Notes: a model not told the origin generated them from the letters alone. A stretch of 64,000 bases of DNA from Rhodoflexus caldus (GCF_021206925.1 NZ_JAJPRF010000012.1:1-64000); one strand, 5' to 3'; shown: positions 8,157 through 17,694, counted from the stretch's first letter. Program-made: numbers and translations.

Positions 8157-11100
8157 TTAGCGGCCTTGACCTACTGCAAAGTAAGCACCTGTACCGTAAT
8201 GTACGTCGCGTACATAAGTTACGCCGGAGAAGGCATCAAAATCAGTCAGGTTATCACCTGAGTTGCCATCTGTCGGAGCAAGAATGCTAAAGTTGCGGAA
8301 GAAGCCATCTATAGCATTACCACTGTAAGTAGCAATGATACGACCGTTACGGTTGAAACCGGCAACAGGAACTACATAACCGCTACCACCGGCAGTTACA
8401 GTAACACCTGCAATTTTACCACCACCTGTATTGAGTGCACTTCCGATGTTACCACCAAACAGGTTAACTACAGCAGTAGCACCTGTACCTGTAGCAGAGT
8501 TGATAGTTACAGAAGGTGGAATGATAAAGCTTTGAGAGCGCAAGTAATCATCTTCGGTAGCAGTAAAGCCTGACAACGGCGTAGTGATATCACCAAACTC
8601 AAACCAACGACCAGAAGCAGGACGTGTAGCAGAACCAGCACCTGTAGATGGTGGGAACAGTGATACATTTGATACAGCACCGGTAGCAATAGTAGCAGAT
8701 ACAGCACCGGTGTAAGCTTGGAATGCACGATTCAAAGCCAAGTTCTGACGAGCAGAAGAAAGAGTTACTGTCAAAGGCTCAGTAGTATTCCAACTATTTA
8801 CAGGAATTGCACCAGCAGCAGCAGGATTGTAAGTAATTGCTTGAATCACACCTGTTGAGTTGAAACGGATATCAAACGCGCCGTTAGAAATAGTGATGTT
8901 ACCGTTAGCAGGAACAGGAGGACCAATATTGCTCAAAGTAGAGGCATTAGAAGGCTGTTGAGCCAGTGCCAAACCACCACCGGAGATAAACACGTCAGGC
9001 ACAGCCGCATACTGACCACCGTTTACAATAGTGAATGTCAGAGAAGCAGCTTCCAATCTGGTAGATACATCATTTGCATCCTCACCGTTAGGTACAATTT
9101 CAAATGTAATAGGCTGACCTTGTACATAACCTGCACCCTTAGAAGTAATTACCAGACCTACAACGCGGTTAGCATTGTCAAATACAGGATAACCTTCGGC
9201 AGGTAAGAATGGAGCTGTTGGAGGAGTACTGAACTTAGCAATGTAAGTATGGTTATCGCGTGCATACTGAGATGTAGCAGCCGCGCTATTGCTAATACGA
9301 GCACCTGAACCACCTGCAGGAGTATAACCGGGATAACCATCAGCAAAGATTGAAGCTGCTGTAGAAGGACCCGGAATAAAGCGACCGGCATTTTGAGAAG
9401 GTACGTTAAATGCATAGTTGTCAATACCTGTACCTGCCAAATAGCCTTGAGCGGCCAAAGATTGGCTTGAACCGGGGTTGTTAATAGTGATACCCAAGTT
9501 AGCAATAGGATCTCCGGGAGCAATACCAAGCACTGTAGCAGCATCACCACCACCTGACAAGGTAATCTCAGCTACTAAACCTTGGTTAGCAAGAGCATTA
9601 GCAGACAATACTGAAACGTTGATGTTAGGAAGAACACCGGCATTGGCAAGCGTAGTTGCAGTGGCACCTGAGAAAGAAGCAGTAGGCACGAATACATAAG
9701 GCTGGGTACCCGGAGATACTACATTTGAACCTGTACCATCATATTGAGCAGTACCTGTATTGTCAAAGAATGTAAACGTAGTAGCTGTAATACCTGTAGT
9801 AGCATTACCGTAAGGTGAGTCAGCAACCAAGCCACCAAGCGCGTTACCGCCGTTGTCAAAGTTGAATTGTACGCGACCTGTAGGGCTTGTTTCAAACAAA
9901 GCAATAGGAATAGCACCACCGTTTACACCTTGAGTAGGAGCTAATTGAGCTCCGGCACCATAAGAGAAGCCGATATTTACATCGGCGGCTGACAAACCGG
10001 CACCAACTGTGATTACATCAATTGCGTTTACGGTACCTACTGCATTGTATGAGTATTGTACGGTTGGAGTAACTTTAGGTACCGGCAGAGGATTCTGACC
10101 ACCGAACAGAATAGTTGGGTTAACACCTGTCCATGCACCTGTAGTAGAAACAACAGCAGGTGAAGTATATGGCTGAGGCAAGAAGCCAAAACCACCGTTA
10201 GTTACCTGAATAACGCTCAAAGCATCAACAGGAGCCTGCAGAGATCCTGTACCTGTTACGTTGCCTGTCGCAGAAGTGTTGTCGTTGCGTGTGAAAGTAC
10301 CGGTAGGAGCAGTAGTATAACCTGAGCCTGCGTTTACGGCACGGATACCGCGGATACGCTTGAATGGAGCATCAGCAGCTGCTACACCATTATCAGTCAG
10401 TACTACCAAACCTGTAGCAGTTTGTGCAGGACCTGCAGGTGAAGGAGTGAAAGTCACTGCAGGAGGCTGGATTTGGTTAGGATTAGAAGACTGAATGTAG
10501 TTGTTGCCACCGAAAGCCGGTACATTAGTCAAATACAGACCATTGTCAGCAGCTGCAGGCTCAAATGCAGCATCGGTTCCATCAATGCCGGTACCTGTAC
10601 GCAAGATAAAGTAATCATTGTTGGGATCCCATGAAGGACGACCTACACGCAGAGCTCCGGTGCGGGTAATAGCCGCAGTTACCTGAGCAGCCGCAATTTC
10701 AGTATTGAATGTTGCTGATGCAGAAACAATGTTCGTATTAGCTACAGGACCGTCACCAAACACTCGGTCAGCAGTCAAACCGGGACCATAGATGAAGCGA
10801 CGAGTAATTACAGCACCTGTACGACGGTTAGCAAGATCCAAGGTACCCAAGTTAGTGTTATCAAATGATGCTGCCCAGAAAGTACGGTCAGCAGCGATTT
10901 GAGAGTAACGCAGTTGGATAGGCAGACCTGAAGCAGTTGCAGGAACAACACCTGAATAGTTACCGGCAGCATCTACTACTACGTTAGTGGTAGCATTCTC
11001 GTAAGAGATGCGGTTAATAGCAGCCTCTTGGCCACCCGGAATAGCAGAAGCCTGATTAGCAATATTCAAATAACGAGCGCGGAATACGTCGTTGATGTTA

Positions 11101-11801
11101 ATGTTTGCAGTGAACAGGTTTGTACCGGCACCCAAAACACCGGGAGTTACTTGCTCTGCAGTTTCGTTGGTCAAATCTGTTTCAATGTAAGCGCGACCAC
11201 GAACGGTAGCAGTACCTGCACCTGTAGTTGGGAACAGAGGAATTACGTTACCTACGTGGATAGTACGTCCATTGCCGGGAGCTTGAGGCAAGTTACCGTT
11301 AGTTACGCTGTTACCATCAGCAGTCAGGTTAGCAGTGTAGTTAACAGTAGTGTGGTTAGGAGCAGAAGCCACTACGCTAACAGAACCGGCACGCAGTTCT
11401 ACTGTAACCATACCGCTGGCAGGAGTAGTCTGAGTTACGATGTTTCCATACTGAGCGATAGAAACGGTAGCGCCTTGTACGCCTTCCAACTCTTCAACAC
11501 GACCAGAACCGAAAGCAGCGTTACCACCTGCAACTACTGTTACAGTGTAGAATACGCGACCACCGGCGTTGATGCGGTCCAAAGAGTCCAATACGCGCTG
11601 ATAAGCCAGGCGGTTGTTGTCCCAAATACGAGCTTGACGCTCACGGGCAACACGAATTGAGTCCTCTGTGCGGAGGCGCTTCAATTCCAGATCCAAGGCA
11701 TTCGCTTCAGTGAACTTGTCCTTAGCGCAGCTCGTTACCAGAGCAGCAGCCGCCAGAACAGCAGTCATCCGAACCGGATACATGAATGTGTTTTTGTTCA
11801 T
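8157..11801 (-). CDS. Large repetitive surface lipoprotein of unknown function
   Basis: About 1214 residues. The ATG at 11801 gives MNKNTFMYPVRMTAVLAAAALVTSCAKD, a lipoprotein signal with lipobox VTSC; the reading frame is open upstream but that part lies within the promoter. A charged helical stretch (about 25-65) is followed by a carboxypeptidase-regulatory-like region (VEGVQGATVSIAQYG-type) and then Gly/Thr/Ala-rich beta sequence. A degenerate unit of the form (I/V)xxIxVTxGGxGYxxxPxxxF recurs at about 10300-10360, 10165-10230, 9960-10050, 9100-9170, 8975-9060 and 8345-8415. Such units occur in adhesin-like beta proteins. Codon use favours GTA, GCA, ACA and CCT more than in the GC-richer neighbours, which would fit strong expression. 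No type IX sorting domain is seen. Function is unknown. Confidence 0.8.
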   Translation of the reverse strand: MNKNTFMYPVRMTAVLAAAALVTSCAKDKFTEANALDLELKRLRTEDSIRVARERQARIWDNNRLAYQRVLDSLDRINAGGRVFYTVTVVAGGNAAFGSGRVEELEGVQGATVSIAQYGNIVTQTTPASGMVTVELRAGSVSVVASAPNHTTVNYTANLTADGNSVTNGNLPQAPGNGRTIHVGNVIPLFPTTGAGTATVRGRAYIETDLTNETAEQVTPGVLGAGTNLFTANININDVFRARYLNIANQASAIPGGQEAAINRISYENATTNVVVDAAGNYSGVVPATASGLPIQLRYSQIAADRTFWAASFDNTNLGTLDLANRRTGAVITRRFIYGPGLTADRVFGDGPVANTNIVSASATFNTEIAAAQVTAAITRTGALRVGRPSWDPNNDYFILRTGTGIDGTDAAFEPAAADNGLYLTNVPAFGGNNYIQSSNPNQIQPPAVTFTPSPAGPAQTATGLVVLTDNGVAAADAPFKRIRGIRAVNAGSGYTTAPTGTFTRNDNTSATGNVTGTGSLQAPVDALSVIQVTNGGFGFLPQPYTSPAVVSTTGAWTGVNPTILFGGQNPLPVPKVTPTVQYSYNAVGTVNAIDVITVGAGLSAADVNIGFSYGAGAQLAPTQGVNGGAIPIALFETSPTGRVQFNFDNGGNALGGLVADSPYGNATTGITATTFTFFDNTGTAQYDGTGSNVVSPGTQPYVFVPTASFSGATATTLANAGVLPNINVSVLSANALANQGLVAEITLSGGGDAATVLGIAPGDPIANLGITINNPGSSQSLAAQGYLAGTGIDNYAFNVPSQNAGRFIPGPSTAASIFADGYPGYTPAGGSGARISNSAAATSQYARDNHTYIAKFSTPPTAPFLPAEGYPVFDNANRVVGLVITSKGAGYVQGQPITFEIVPNGEDANDVSTRLEAASLTFTIVNGGQYAAVPDVFISGGGLALAQQPSNASTLSNIGPPVPANGNITISNGAFDIRFNSTGVIQAITYNPAAAGAIPVNSWNTTEPLTVTLSSARQNLALNRAFQAYTGAVSATIATGAVSNVSLFPPSTGAGSATRPASGRWFEFGDITTPLSGFTATEDDYLRSQSFIIPPSVTINSATGTGATAVVNLFGGNIGSALNTGGGKIAGVTVTAGGSGYVVPVAGFNRNGRIIATYSGNAIDGFFRNFSILAPTDGNSGDNLTDFDAFSGVTYVRDVHYGTGAYFAVGQGR

Positions 11802-11843
11802 AACGTTTTTTTTAATTGTAATTAGGTTTGTTAATTGATTTCG

Positions 11844-11874
11844 CAAAATTAAGGTTGTTATCCAATATTGCAAA
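11844..11874 (-). promoter_or_regulatory. Strong Bacteroidota-type promoter of the large lipoprotein gene
   Basis: On the minus strand TTTG (complement of 11871-11874), 19 bases, then TAATTTTG (complement of 11844-11851): a near-ideal match to TTTG-N19-TAnnTTTG. The predicted start near 11837 leaves a leader of about 35 bases before the ATG at 11801, which supports that start over the earlier in-frame codon. Confidence 0.7.
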
Positions 11875-12228
11875 TTTGCACGTTAAAAAACCTTAAAACA
11901 GGTTTTCCGCAGCATTGCAAATGTGAATAATCCTTAATTCGCAAGCCTAAGACCCGACGGGTTGCAAAAGGGTTGCATGGGGAGTAAAAGATTTTTTTAT
12001 TAACGATTGTAGATTGTGATGAAACACATCGCATCCGAACACAAAAGCGCAAGTAGTTCGGGAAGACAATTTTGCGTAATCCGTTAAAAACCAACAGACT
12101 AACCTTGAAAGGTTTTATACATAAACCTGACAGGTATTGGAGAATTATCGGGTTTAAACACCTGTATTTCAGGAGTTTAAATAAAGCGTTTTTCGCAAAT
12201 CTATTGCGCTTTTGCATAAAAAAAACCG
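11875..12228. other. Intergenic stretch with decayed palindromes
   Basis: No convincing gene is seen. The stretch holds half-copies of the palindrome family: ACCCGACGGGTT near 11951, AACCTGACAGGT near 12124, and CCGTCAGGTTT near 12226. Short open frames on both strands here lack known features and overlap real genes. It separates the BtuF-like gene from the lipoprotein promoter. Confidence 0.5.
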
Positions 12229-13014
12229 TCAGGTTTGCATGCGGAGTCGCAAATCTGCCAAGTATGCCGCACTGTGCCGCAATCGGCTGCCGTACCAAGA
12301 AAACAGTTCGCCGTCCACAAGTAAAATTTTTGCGTGAGGCACTATTGCCTGCACATGGGCTATGTGTTTTTCCCGAAAAGGGAAGGGTTCGGAGGAAAGA
12401 AATACGCAGTCGGGCGCGAGGTTGCGCATATCAGCCTCGCTAAGTTCGGGATAGCGGCTTTCGGTAACTGCATTTTGCCAGCCCCCGCGCTGCAACATGT
12501 CATCAATAAACGTTTGTTTTCCTGCTGCCATCCATGGGTTGTGCCAGATGAGGTATAACACACGCCTGTGGGTTGGGTGCGCCGTCAGTGCTGCAAAGCC
12601 GTCTGCAATCTCCTGTGCAATGGTTGCTGCCTGTGTCCGGGTTTCTGTCAGTTCGCCAATGGAGCGAATCATCGCCAGCGCATCGTCTAAGCCGAAAATG
12701 TCGCTCATCCAAACGGGATAATGCCGACTAAGTTCTTCGATGCCTTCTTGATAGTTTTCTTCTTTATTACCGATAATCAGGTCGGGTTGCAGGCGATGGA
12801 TGACCTCCATGCGAAACTGTTTGGTGCCGCCGATAATGGTTTTGATTGCCCGCGCTTCGGCAGGATGGATACAGAATTTGGTAATGCCTGCTATGCGCTT
12901 CTGCAAACCCAAATCGAACAGCAGTTCGGTTTGGGAAGGCACTAAGGACACAATGCGCCGGGGCGGCAGGTCTAAGGCAATATGCCGCCCCATTTGGTCG
13001 GTGAAAACAGGCAT
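12229..13014 (-). CDS. Helical-backbone metal/cobalamin receptor (BtuF-like), no signal peptide
   Basis: The 261-residue protein has the substrate-binding fold used by vitamin B12 and siderophore ABC systems: PPRRIVSLVPSQTELLFDLGL at the N-terminus, KPDLIIG-like LQPDLIIGNKEEN in the first lobe, a long linking helix (LDDALAMIRSIGELTET...), then WHNPWMAAGKQTFIDDML in the second lobe. Unlike a transported BtuF it begins directly with the fold (MPVFTDQMGRHIAL), so no export is predicted. No permease or ATPase gene is adjacent. The ATG at 13014 is six bases after the stop of the preceding gene; a TTG five codons earlier would overlap that gene. It may be a cytoplasmic corrinoid-binding protein; the ligand is unproven. 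Confidence 0.8.
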   Translation of the reverse strand: MPVFTDQMGRHIALDLPPRRIVSLVPSQTELLFDLGLQKRIAGITKFCIHPAEARAIKTIIGGTKQFRMEVIHRLQPDLIIGNKEENYQEGIEELSRHYPVWMSDIFGLDDALAMIRSIGELTETRTQAATIAQEIADGFAALTAHPTHRRVLYLIWHNPWMAAGKQTFIDDMLQRGGWQNAVTESRYPELSEADMRNLAPDCVFLSSEPFPFREKHIAHVQAIVPHAKILLVDGELFSWYGSRLRHSAAYLADLRLRMQT

Positions 13015-13019
13015 GGCAA

Positions 13020-14096
13020 CTATCTCCAATTGCTGATTCTGCCATATTGAATGGCTTTGGCGGCACTTTCCCCGCAGGCATGAACCAAGTGAATCAGGTT
13101 GGCAAAGCGCGGGTCTTGTGTAAAGCCTTTTTTGTAGCGGGCATAAATCTGCTGCACGATGACTCCTATTTTATAGCAGCCAAATACATAATAAAATAAT
13201 ATGTGGTCAATGTTTCTGCCGCTTGCCTCGGCGTAGCATTGTGCAACTTCTTCGCGGTTCATATTTCCCGGAAAGGCTGTCAGGGAAAACGCTTTGAGCA
13301 TTTCGGGGCTGTCGGCATCAGCCCAGTAGCCCAAGGTGGTACCCAAGTCCATGAGCGGGTCGCCGACGGTGGCCATTTCCCAGTCCAGAACGGCGATAAT
13401 TTCCGAGAGGTCATCGGGGTTTAACACCACATTGTCGTATTTGTAGTCGTTGTGAATCAGTGCAGGGCTATTTTCCGCAGGCAAGTTGGCGCGCAGCCAA
13501 TCAGCGGCCGTATTCATTGCAGGCACGTTGTCGGTAGCAGCTTTTTCATAGCGCCCAATCCAACCTTCCACTTGCCGCTGCACATAGCCTTCGGGCTTCC
13601 CGAGTCGGATTAAGCCGGTATCGTAGATATTGATGGCGTGTAAATCTGCCAAATTTTGAATCACGGCCTTTGAAAGGGTGCGCATTTTATCTGCCGTAAG
13701 TTCCATGCCTTTGGGCGGGCGGTTGCGCAGGATAAGCCCCCGCACCCGCTCCATCATGTAAAACTCTGCACCGATAACGGATGTATCATCGGTGTAAATC
13801 AACGGCTTAGGTATTTTTGGATAAACAGGCTCCAGCGATTGAAGGATGCCATACTCGCGCTGCATATCGTGCGCCGACTTGATGTTGGCACCAAACGGGG
13901 GGCGGCGCAACACCAATTCTTTATCGCCAACTTGAACAAAGTAGGTCAAATTAGAAAAACCGGAAGGAAACTGCGCTACCTGTACCTCGCCCGGCCAGTC
14001 AGGGAAGTTGCAGCGAATAAAGGCAGCTAAGTTGCTGACATTCAACTCCTCGCCTTGGCGAATGGCGGAAGGATTATCTATGATGTGTTGCTCCAT
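13020..14096 (-). CDS. APH-family phosphotransferase (acyl-CoA dehydrogenase 10-like)
   Basis: The 358-residue kinase-like protein has a nucleotide-binding N-lobe (FPSGFSNLTYFVQVGDKELVLRR), a catalytic loop LIHNDYKYDNVVL (HxDxxxxN) at about residues 220-232, and VLDWEMATVGDPLMDLG as the metal-binding D/E segment. This set matches the aminoglycoside/choline kinase superfamily, especially the branch related to the ACAD10 N-terminal domain that works with acyl-CoA metabolism. The small substrate cannot be read from sequence. ATG 14096 is preferred to an in-frame TTG eleven codons earlier. It is co-oriented with the BtuF-like gene and five bases from it, so they are probably one operon. Confidence 0.85.
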   Translation of the reverse strand: MEQHIIDNPSAIRQGEELNVSNLAAFIRCNFPDWPGEVQVAQFPSGFSNLTYFVQVGDKELVLRRPPFGANIKSAHDMQREYGILQSLEPVYPKIPKPLIYTDDTSVIGAEFYMMERVRGLILRNRPPKGMELTADKMRTLSKAVIQNLADLHAINIYDTGLIRLGKPEGYVQRQVEGWIGRYEKAATDNVPAMNTAADWLRANLPAENSPALIHNDYKYDNVVLNPDDLSEIIAVLDWEMATVGDPLMDLGTTLGYWADADSPEMLKAFSLTAFPGNMNREEVAQCYAEASGRNIDHILFYYVFGCYKIGVIVQQIYARYKKGFTQDPRFANLIHLVHACGESAAKAIQYGRISNWR

Positions 14097-14156
14097 ATCG
14101 TTGTGGTTGTCAGGCGTTAATTTTAACAAGAATTATTCTCAATAAAAACAGGTAAG

Positions 14157-14189
14157 TTGTATGATTTTTCACAGGAAACTCTATATTTG
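14157..14189 (+). promoter_or_regulatory. Candidate promoter of the M23 peptidase gene
   Basis: TTG (14157-14159), 22 bases, then TATATTTG (14182-14189) matching TAnnTTTG. The predicted transcript would carry a leader of roughly 100 bases before the ATG at 14294. Confidence 0.45.
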
Positions 14190-14293
14190 CGAAATACACT
14201 TGCCGAAAGTTCGTTAAATGTTTCAGAATTTGGGGCATATTTTATTACTTGGTGCCCCGATTAGGATTAAATGTGAACTAACCTGTTTGCTAT

Positions 14294-15274
14294 ATGGCAA
14301 AGATAAAATACTACTACGACACGGAAACGTGCAAGTATGAAGAGCTTAAAAGAACCACTTCAGACATCCTTATCAATGTTGCCGGCTTTGTTACCCTCTC
14401 CCTGTTTTTCTCCTTCTTCCTATTCTACATTGCCCGCACCTATTTCCCTTCTCCCTCCGAATTAGCACTCAAAGAAGAAAATGAGCAACTACTGCTCAAA
14501 TATGAGTTGCTTTCCAAGCAAATGGACGACGTTTCCGATGTGCTTAAAATCCTTCAAGAGCGCGACGACAAAATGTATCGCTTGGTTTTTGAGGCCGAGC
14601 CCATTGCCGATGAAATTCGCAAGGGGGGTGTTGGCGGTGCTCAGAAATACCGCGACATGTTAGATGCAGGATTGAAGCAAGAAGCCTTAATCATCAACAG
14701 TTTCAAAAGATTAGACCAGTTGAAGCGTCAGATGTACGTACAATCCAAATCGTATGATGAGATTGTCAAAATGCACGCAGAAAAAGAAAAACGGCTGGCT
14801 TCCATGCCTGCCATACGCCCTGTGGCAGACAATGACCTTACGATGTTTATTTCAGGTTACGGCATGAGGATGCATCCTATTTATAAGGTGCGTAAGTTCC
14901 ACAGCGGTTGCGATTTCTCCGCCCCTACCGGAACACCTGTTTATTCTACGGGAGACGGCGTGGTGCGCATGGCTGACTATGACGGCGGATACGGCAAATG
15001 TATTGAAATAGACCATGGTTTCGGTTTTGCAACCAAATATGCTCACTTGTCTGCCTACACGGTGAAAGTAGGACAAAAAGTAAAGCGCGGTCAGATGATA
15101 GGCAGAGTAGGCAATACAGGTACTTCCGTTTCTTCTCACCTGCACTACGAAGTCATCAAAAACGGCCAGAAGGTAAATCCTATCGGCTATTTCTTCAACG
15201 ACCTTTCACCGGAGCAATACACCAAGATGTTGCAAATTGCGGCTCAGGACAGACCTTCGTTGGGCGGCAACTGA
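14294..15274 (+). CDS. M23 (LytM-type) zinc peptidase, membrane-anchored
   Basis: The 326-residue protein has one N-terminal membrane helix (about 26-48), a coiled coil (about 55-175) and a C-terminal M23 domain (about 190-305). Zinc and active-site motifs are HSGCDFSAPTGTPVYS (HxxxD) and HLHYEV (HxH). The catalytic half would face the periplasm and cut peptidoglycan cross-links, or it could activate amidases as related coiled-coil/M23 proteins do. All expected metal ligands appear present, so activity is likely. It stands alone on its strand between divergent genes and its own terminator. Confidence 0.9.
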   Translation: MAKIKYYYDTETCKYEELKRTTSDILINVAGFVTLSLFFSFFLFYIARTYFPSPSELALKEENEQLLLKYELLSKQMDDVSDVLKILQERDDKMYRLVFEAEPIADEIRKGGVGGAQKYRDMLDAGLKQEALIINSFKRLDQLKRQMYVQSKSYDEIVKMHAEKEKRLASMPAIRPVADNDLTMFISGYGMRMHPIYKVRKFHSGCDFSAPTGTPVYSTGDGVVRMADYDGGYGKCIEIDHGFGFATKYAHLSAYTVKVGQKVKRGQMIGRVGNTGTSVSSHLHYEVIKNGQKVNPIGYFFNDLSPEQYTKMLQIAAQDRPSLGGN

Positions 15275-15314
15275 TAAATCAGCTATTGACTCATCTCATT
15301 TTCCCTACATAAAG

Positions 15315-15340
15315 AAGCCACCGCAGCGCAGGTGGCTTTT
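15315..15340 (+). terminator. Hairpin terminator after the M23 peptidase
   Basis: AAGCCACC (15315-15322) pairs with GGTGGCTT (15331-15338) around an 8-base loop, followed by TT and an AT-rich tract. Confidence 0.75.
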
Positions 15341-15449
15341 AATTTTATTGCCATAAAAACTAATTTAGTAAAAGAATTGTAACTAACTTATACGCGTACG
15401 CGCACATGCAACAGTCCGCGTATTTTCACTTCACATTAATAATAATTTT

Positions 15450-16649
15450 ATGACCTCTTTTTTGAAGGCCGGCCTGCTGTTCGCCGGCGCTATCTTGCTA
15501 CAAACTACGGCTTTTGCGCAAGGAATTGCTTTTACCAAAGGTAAATGGCAGGAAATTTTGGCAAAAGCCAAGGCAGAAAACAAACCCATCTTTGTTGATT
15601 TTTATGCGGAATGGTGCGGCCCTTGTAAGTTCATGTCCAAAAACGTATTTACCGATGCTGAGGTGGGCGACTATTACAACGCCAACTTCATATCCGTAAA
15701 GATTGATGCGGAAAAAGAAGAACCGGAACTGGTGCGCGCATCCCGAATTGAGGCCTATCCTTCGCTGTACTATTTCAGTCCCGACGGCACGGTGATTAAC
15801 AAAAATATCGGCGCATTGGACAAAACAGGATTTATCGCATTTGGCAAAAAAGTACTCAGCGGTCAGGCTGCCGTTAAGGAGTTACCTGCCCTGAAAGCCA
15901 AATATGAAGCCAATACCAACGATGCCGCCGCTGCCCGCAGCTATCTGCTGGCACTGGCACAAACCGATGCAGGCAGCGAAGCAAGCACTATTGCCGCCCG
16001 TTACCTCTCAGGGCTGAGCGATGCGCAATTGCAGGAAGAAGACAACTGGACTATTATCCAAAAGTTTGTCAATAATTCCGACAGTCGCGAGTTTAAGTAT
16101 GTGTTGAACAATGCAAACGTTTTTGCGGAAAAGTACGGGAAGAGTTTGGAAGAATTTGTCATTAAGCACATGGATGCTACTTTGACCAACGCTGTGCGAC
16201 AAAAAAGCATAGAAAAAGCCAATGAAGTGAAAGGCATGTATGTAAGCCTGATGAAAGCCACCAATCCCGAAGCACGCGAAGCGGGATTTTATGAAGGGAT
16301 TATTGACATGTTTTACCAGCAAGGTATTGAAAATGAAGCCGGTTATATCAGCGCGCTCATCCGTTGGATGGAAGCCTACAACATGAACGAACGCGATGAA
16401 CTGATGCGCCGTTCGTTAGAAATAGCATCGCGCAGCAAAGAGGCAACCCCATTGGCAAAAGCGCGTGAGTGGTCGGCCAAAGCCCTCAAAATGGGTGAGG
16501 ATGCTGTTTCCTGCTATGTATATGCCTTCGTACTTGAACAGTCAGGCGATAAGAAAAACGCAAAAACTTATGCAGAAAAAGCATTGAAAATGAACCCTGA
16601 TGAGGAACTCTCAGCTTATTTGCAAGAGTTAATTGAACGGATAAAATAA
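15450..16649 (+). CDS. Exported thioredoxin-fold protein with TPR-like tail
   Basis: A signal peptide (MTSFLKAGLLFAGAILLQTTAFAQ) is followed by a thioredoxin domain at about residues 25-140 with active site WCGPCK in FVDFYAEWCGPCKFM. The cis-proline region is EAYPSLYYF. Residues about 150-399 are helical and end in a TPR-like segment (YVYAFVLEQSGDKKNAKTYAEKALKMNP). The role is probably thiol-disulfide exchange in the periplasm. It is seven bases upstream of an exported protein of unknown function, so the two are likely co-transcribed and may act together. Confidence 0.88.
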   Translation: MTSFLKAGLLFAGAILLQTTAFAQGIAFTKGKWQEILAKAKAENKPIFVDFYAEWCGPCKFMSKNVFTDAEVGDYYNANFISVKIDAEKEEPELVRASRIEAYPSLYYFSPDGTVINKNIGALDKTGFIAFGKKVLSGQAAVKELPALKAKYEANTNDAAAARSYLLALAQTDAGSEASTIAARYLSGLSDAQLQEEDNWTIIQKFVNNSDSREFKYVLNNANVFAEKYGKSLEEFVIKHMDATLTNAVRQKSIEKANEVKGMYVSLMKATNPEAREAGFYEGIIDMFYQQGIENEAGYISALIRWMEAYNMNERDELMRRSLEIASRSKEATPLAKAREWSAKALKMGEDAVSCYVYAFVLEQSGDKKNAKTYAEKALKMNPDEELSAYLQELIERIK

Positions 16650-16656
16650 GTCCTTT

Positions 16657-17415
16657 ATGAAAACAAAATTTTTCTGGGGGGTGCTGTGCCTGCTGACAAC
16701 AACCTTTGCCTATGCGCAGCAACCTTCCACAACCAACACTACGCCACCCAACGGGGTGAATGCACAACAAAACCTTGATGCACTCGGCAGCCCCAATACA
16801 GGCGGAGGCAATGTTATCCTGTCTTTTGACACACGCTACAAGGGTTTTCTAAACAGCCCCTACTTGCTGGAATCGTGGGCAAAAGGCGACCTGTTTTTTA
16901 AGAACGGCACGAAATATTCGGATGTAGACCTTAAACTCAATACTTACAGCGATGAAGTGATTGTTCGCAAGCGCGACACGGGCGACTCCATCATAGTGGA
17001 CAAGGCGGCCATCCAGCATTTCACGCTTGTTAACGGGCAAGGTCAGCAAATGCTTTTCCGCAAACTGACAGATGCGGAAACCAAACAAAGCGGCTTTTAT
17101 CAAGTATTGCACGAAGGCAGCAAATACACTTTGCTTGCGCACTACAAAAAAACTATTCTGAAAGCCGACTTCAAGGGTGCATACAGTGCAGGACGATATT
17201 ATGATGAGTTTCTGACTTCTGTTAATTATCACTTGGTCAGCAAAAATTCATTGGAATGGGTGAAGTTGAAAACCAATGAAAAAGCATTGCTGAAAACACT
17301 CAACGATGAGGACGGCAAACTTAAAGCGTTCATTAAGGAACAAAAATTGAACCCTACCAAAAATCAGGAAGACTTGGTGCGGCTTATTCAACAGGCAGAC
17401 CAAGCAGGTAATTAG
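16657..17415 (+). CDS. Exported protein of unknown function
   Basis: The 252-residue protein has a clear signal peptide (MKTKFFWGVLCLLTTTFAYAQ) and a low-complexity linker rich in Thr, Asn and Pro, then a compact domain starting SFDTRYKGFLNSPYLLESW. The C-terminal 60 residues are charged and helical (KALLKTLNDEDGKLKAFIKEQ). I do not assign it to a named family, though similar exported proteins seem frequent in Cytophagales. It follows the thioredoxin-TPR gene by seven bases and is followed by a terminator, so it is the last gene of a two-gene operon. Confidence 0.75.
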   Translation: MKTKFFWGVLCLLTTTFAYAQQPSTTNTTPPNGVNAQQNLDALGSPNTGGGNVILSFDTRYKGFLNSPYLLESWAKGDLFFKNGTKYSDVDLKLNTYSDEVIVRKRDTGDSIIVDKAAIQHFTLVNGQGQQMLFRKLTDAETKQSGFYQVLHEGSKYTLLAHYKKTILKADFKGAYSAGRYYDEFLTSVNYHLVSKNSLEWVKLKTNEKALLKTLNDEDGKLKAFIKEQKLNPTKNQEDLVRLIQQADQAGN

Positions 17416-17475
17416 GCAAAATACCACAGGTGGTTTAAAATAAATTTTGCATAAAACACTAAAAATCAAAATTTT

Positions 17476-17512
17476 AAACCCGACAGGTTGTTAAAATCTG
17501 TCGGGTTTTTTG
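17476..17512 (+). terminator. Terminator hairpin of the palindrome family
   Basis: AAACCCGACAGGTT (17476-17489) pairs with AATCTGTCGGGTTT (17495-17508) with one G-T wobble and a 5-base loop, followed by a T run. It ends the thioredoxin/exported-protein operon and carries the family core CCCGACAGG. Confidence 0.8.
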
Positions 17513-17659
17513 TAAAACCTCGGGGCGGAATTCGGACTTGGGATACCGAAATAAAAATCAGCGACAAGCCATGTTGTCTGCCTGAAATCGGCGTTTTTTT
17601 CTTCCTATTCACAAACCGCAGGCCGAGATGATATTAAAAGAGCTCGCAACCGCTATGCA

Positions 17660-17694
17660 TAATCCTGATGGGTCTCAGAGACCCATCAGGATTA
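17660..17694. repeat. Perfect inverted repeat with 3-base loop
   Basis: TAATCCTGATGGGTCT (17660-17675) and AGACCCATCAGGATTA (17679-17694) are exact reverse complements. It has no T run on either side, so it is not a classic terminator, although it lies downstream of the minus-strand CoA-transferase. The core CCTGATGGG is that of the dispersed family. The rest of 17416-17804 holds no recognisable gene. Confidence 0.65.

Noticed and set aside
11858-12443. Two opposed open frames in the gap before the large lipoprotein
   Set aside because: They cover the promoter at 11844-11874 and palindrome remnants and run into the BtuF-like gene; no coding signal is visible.
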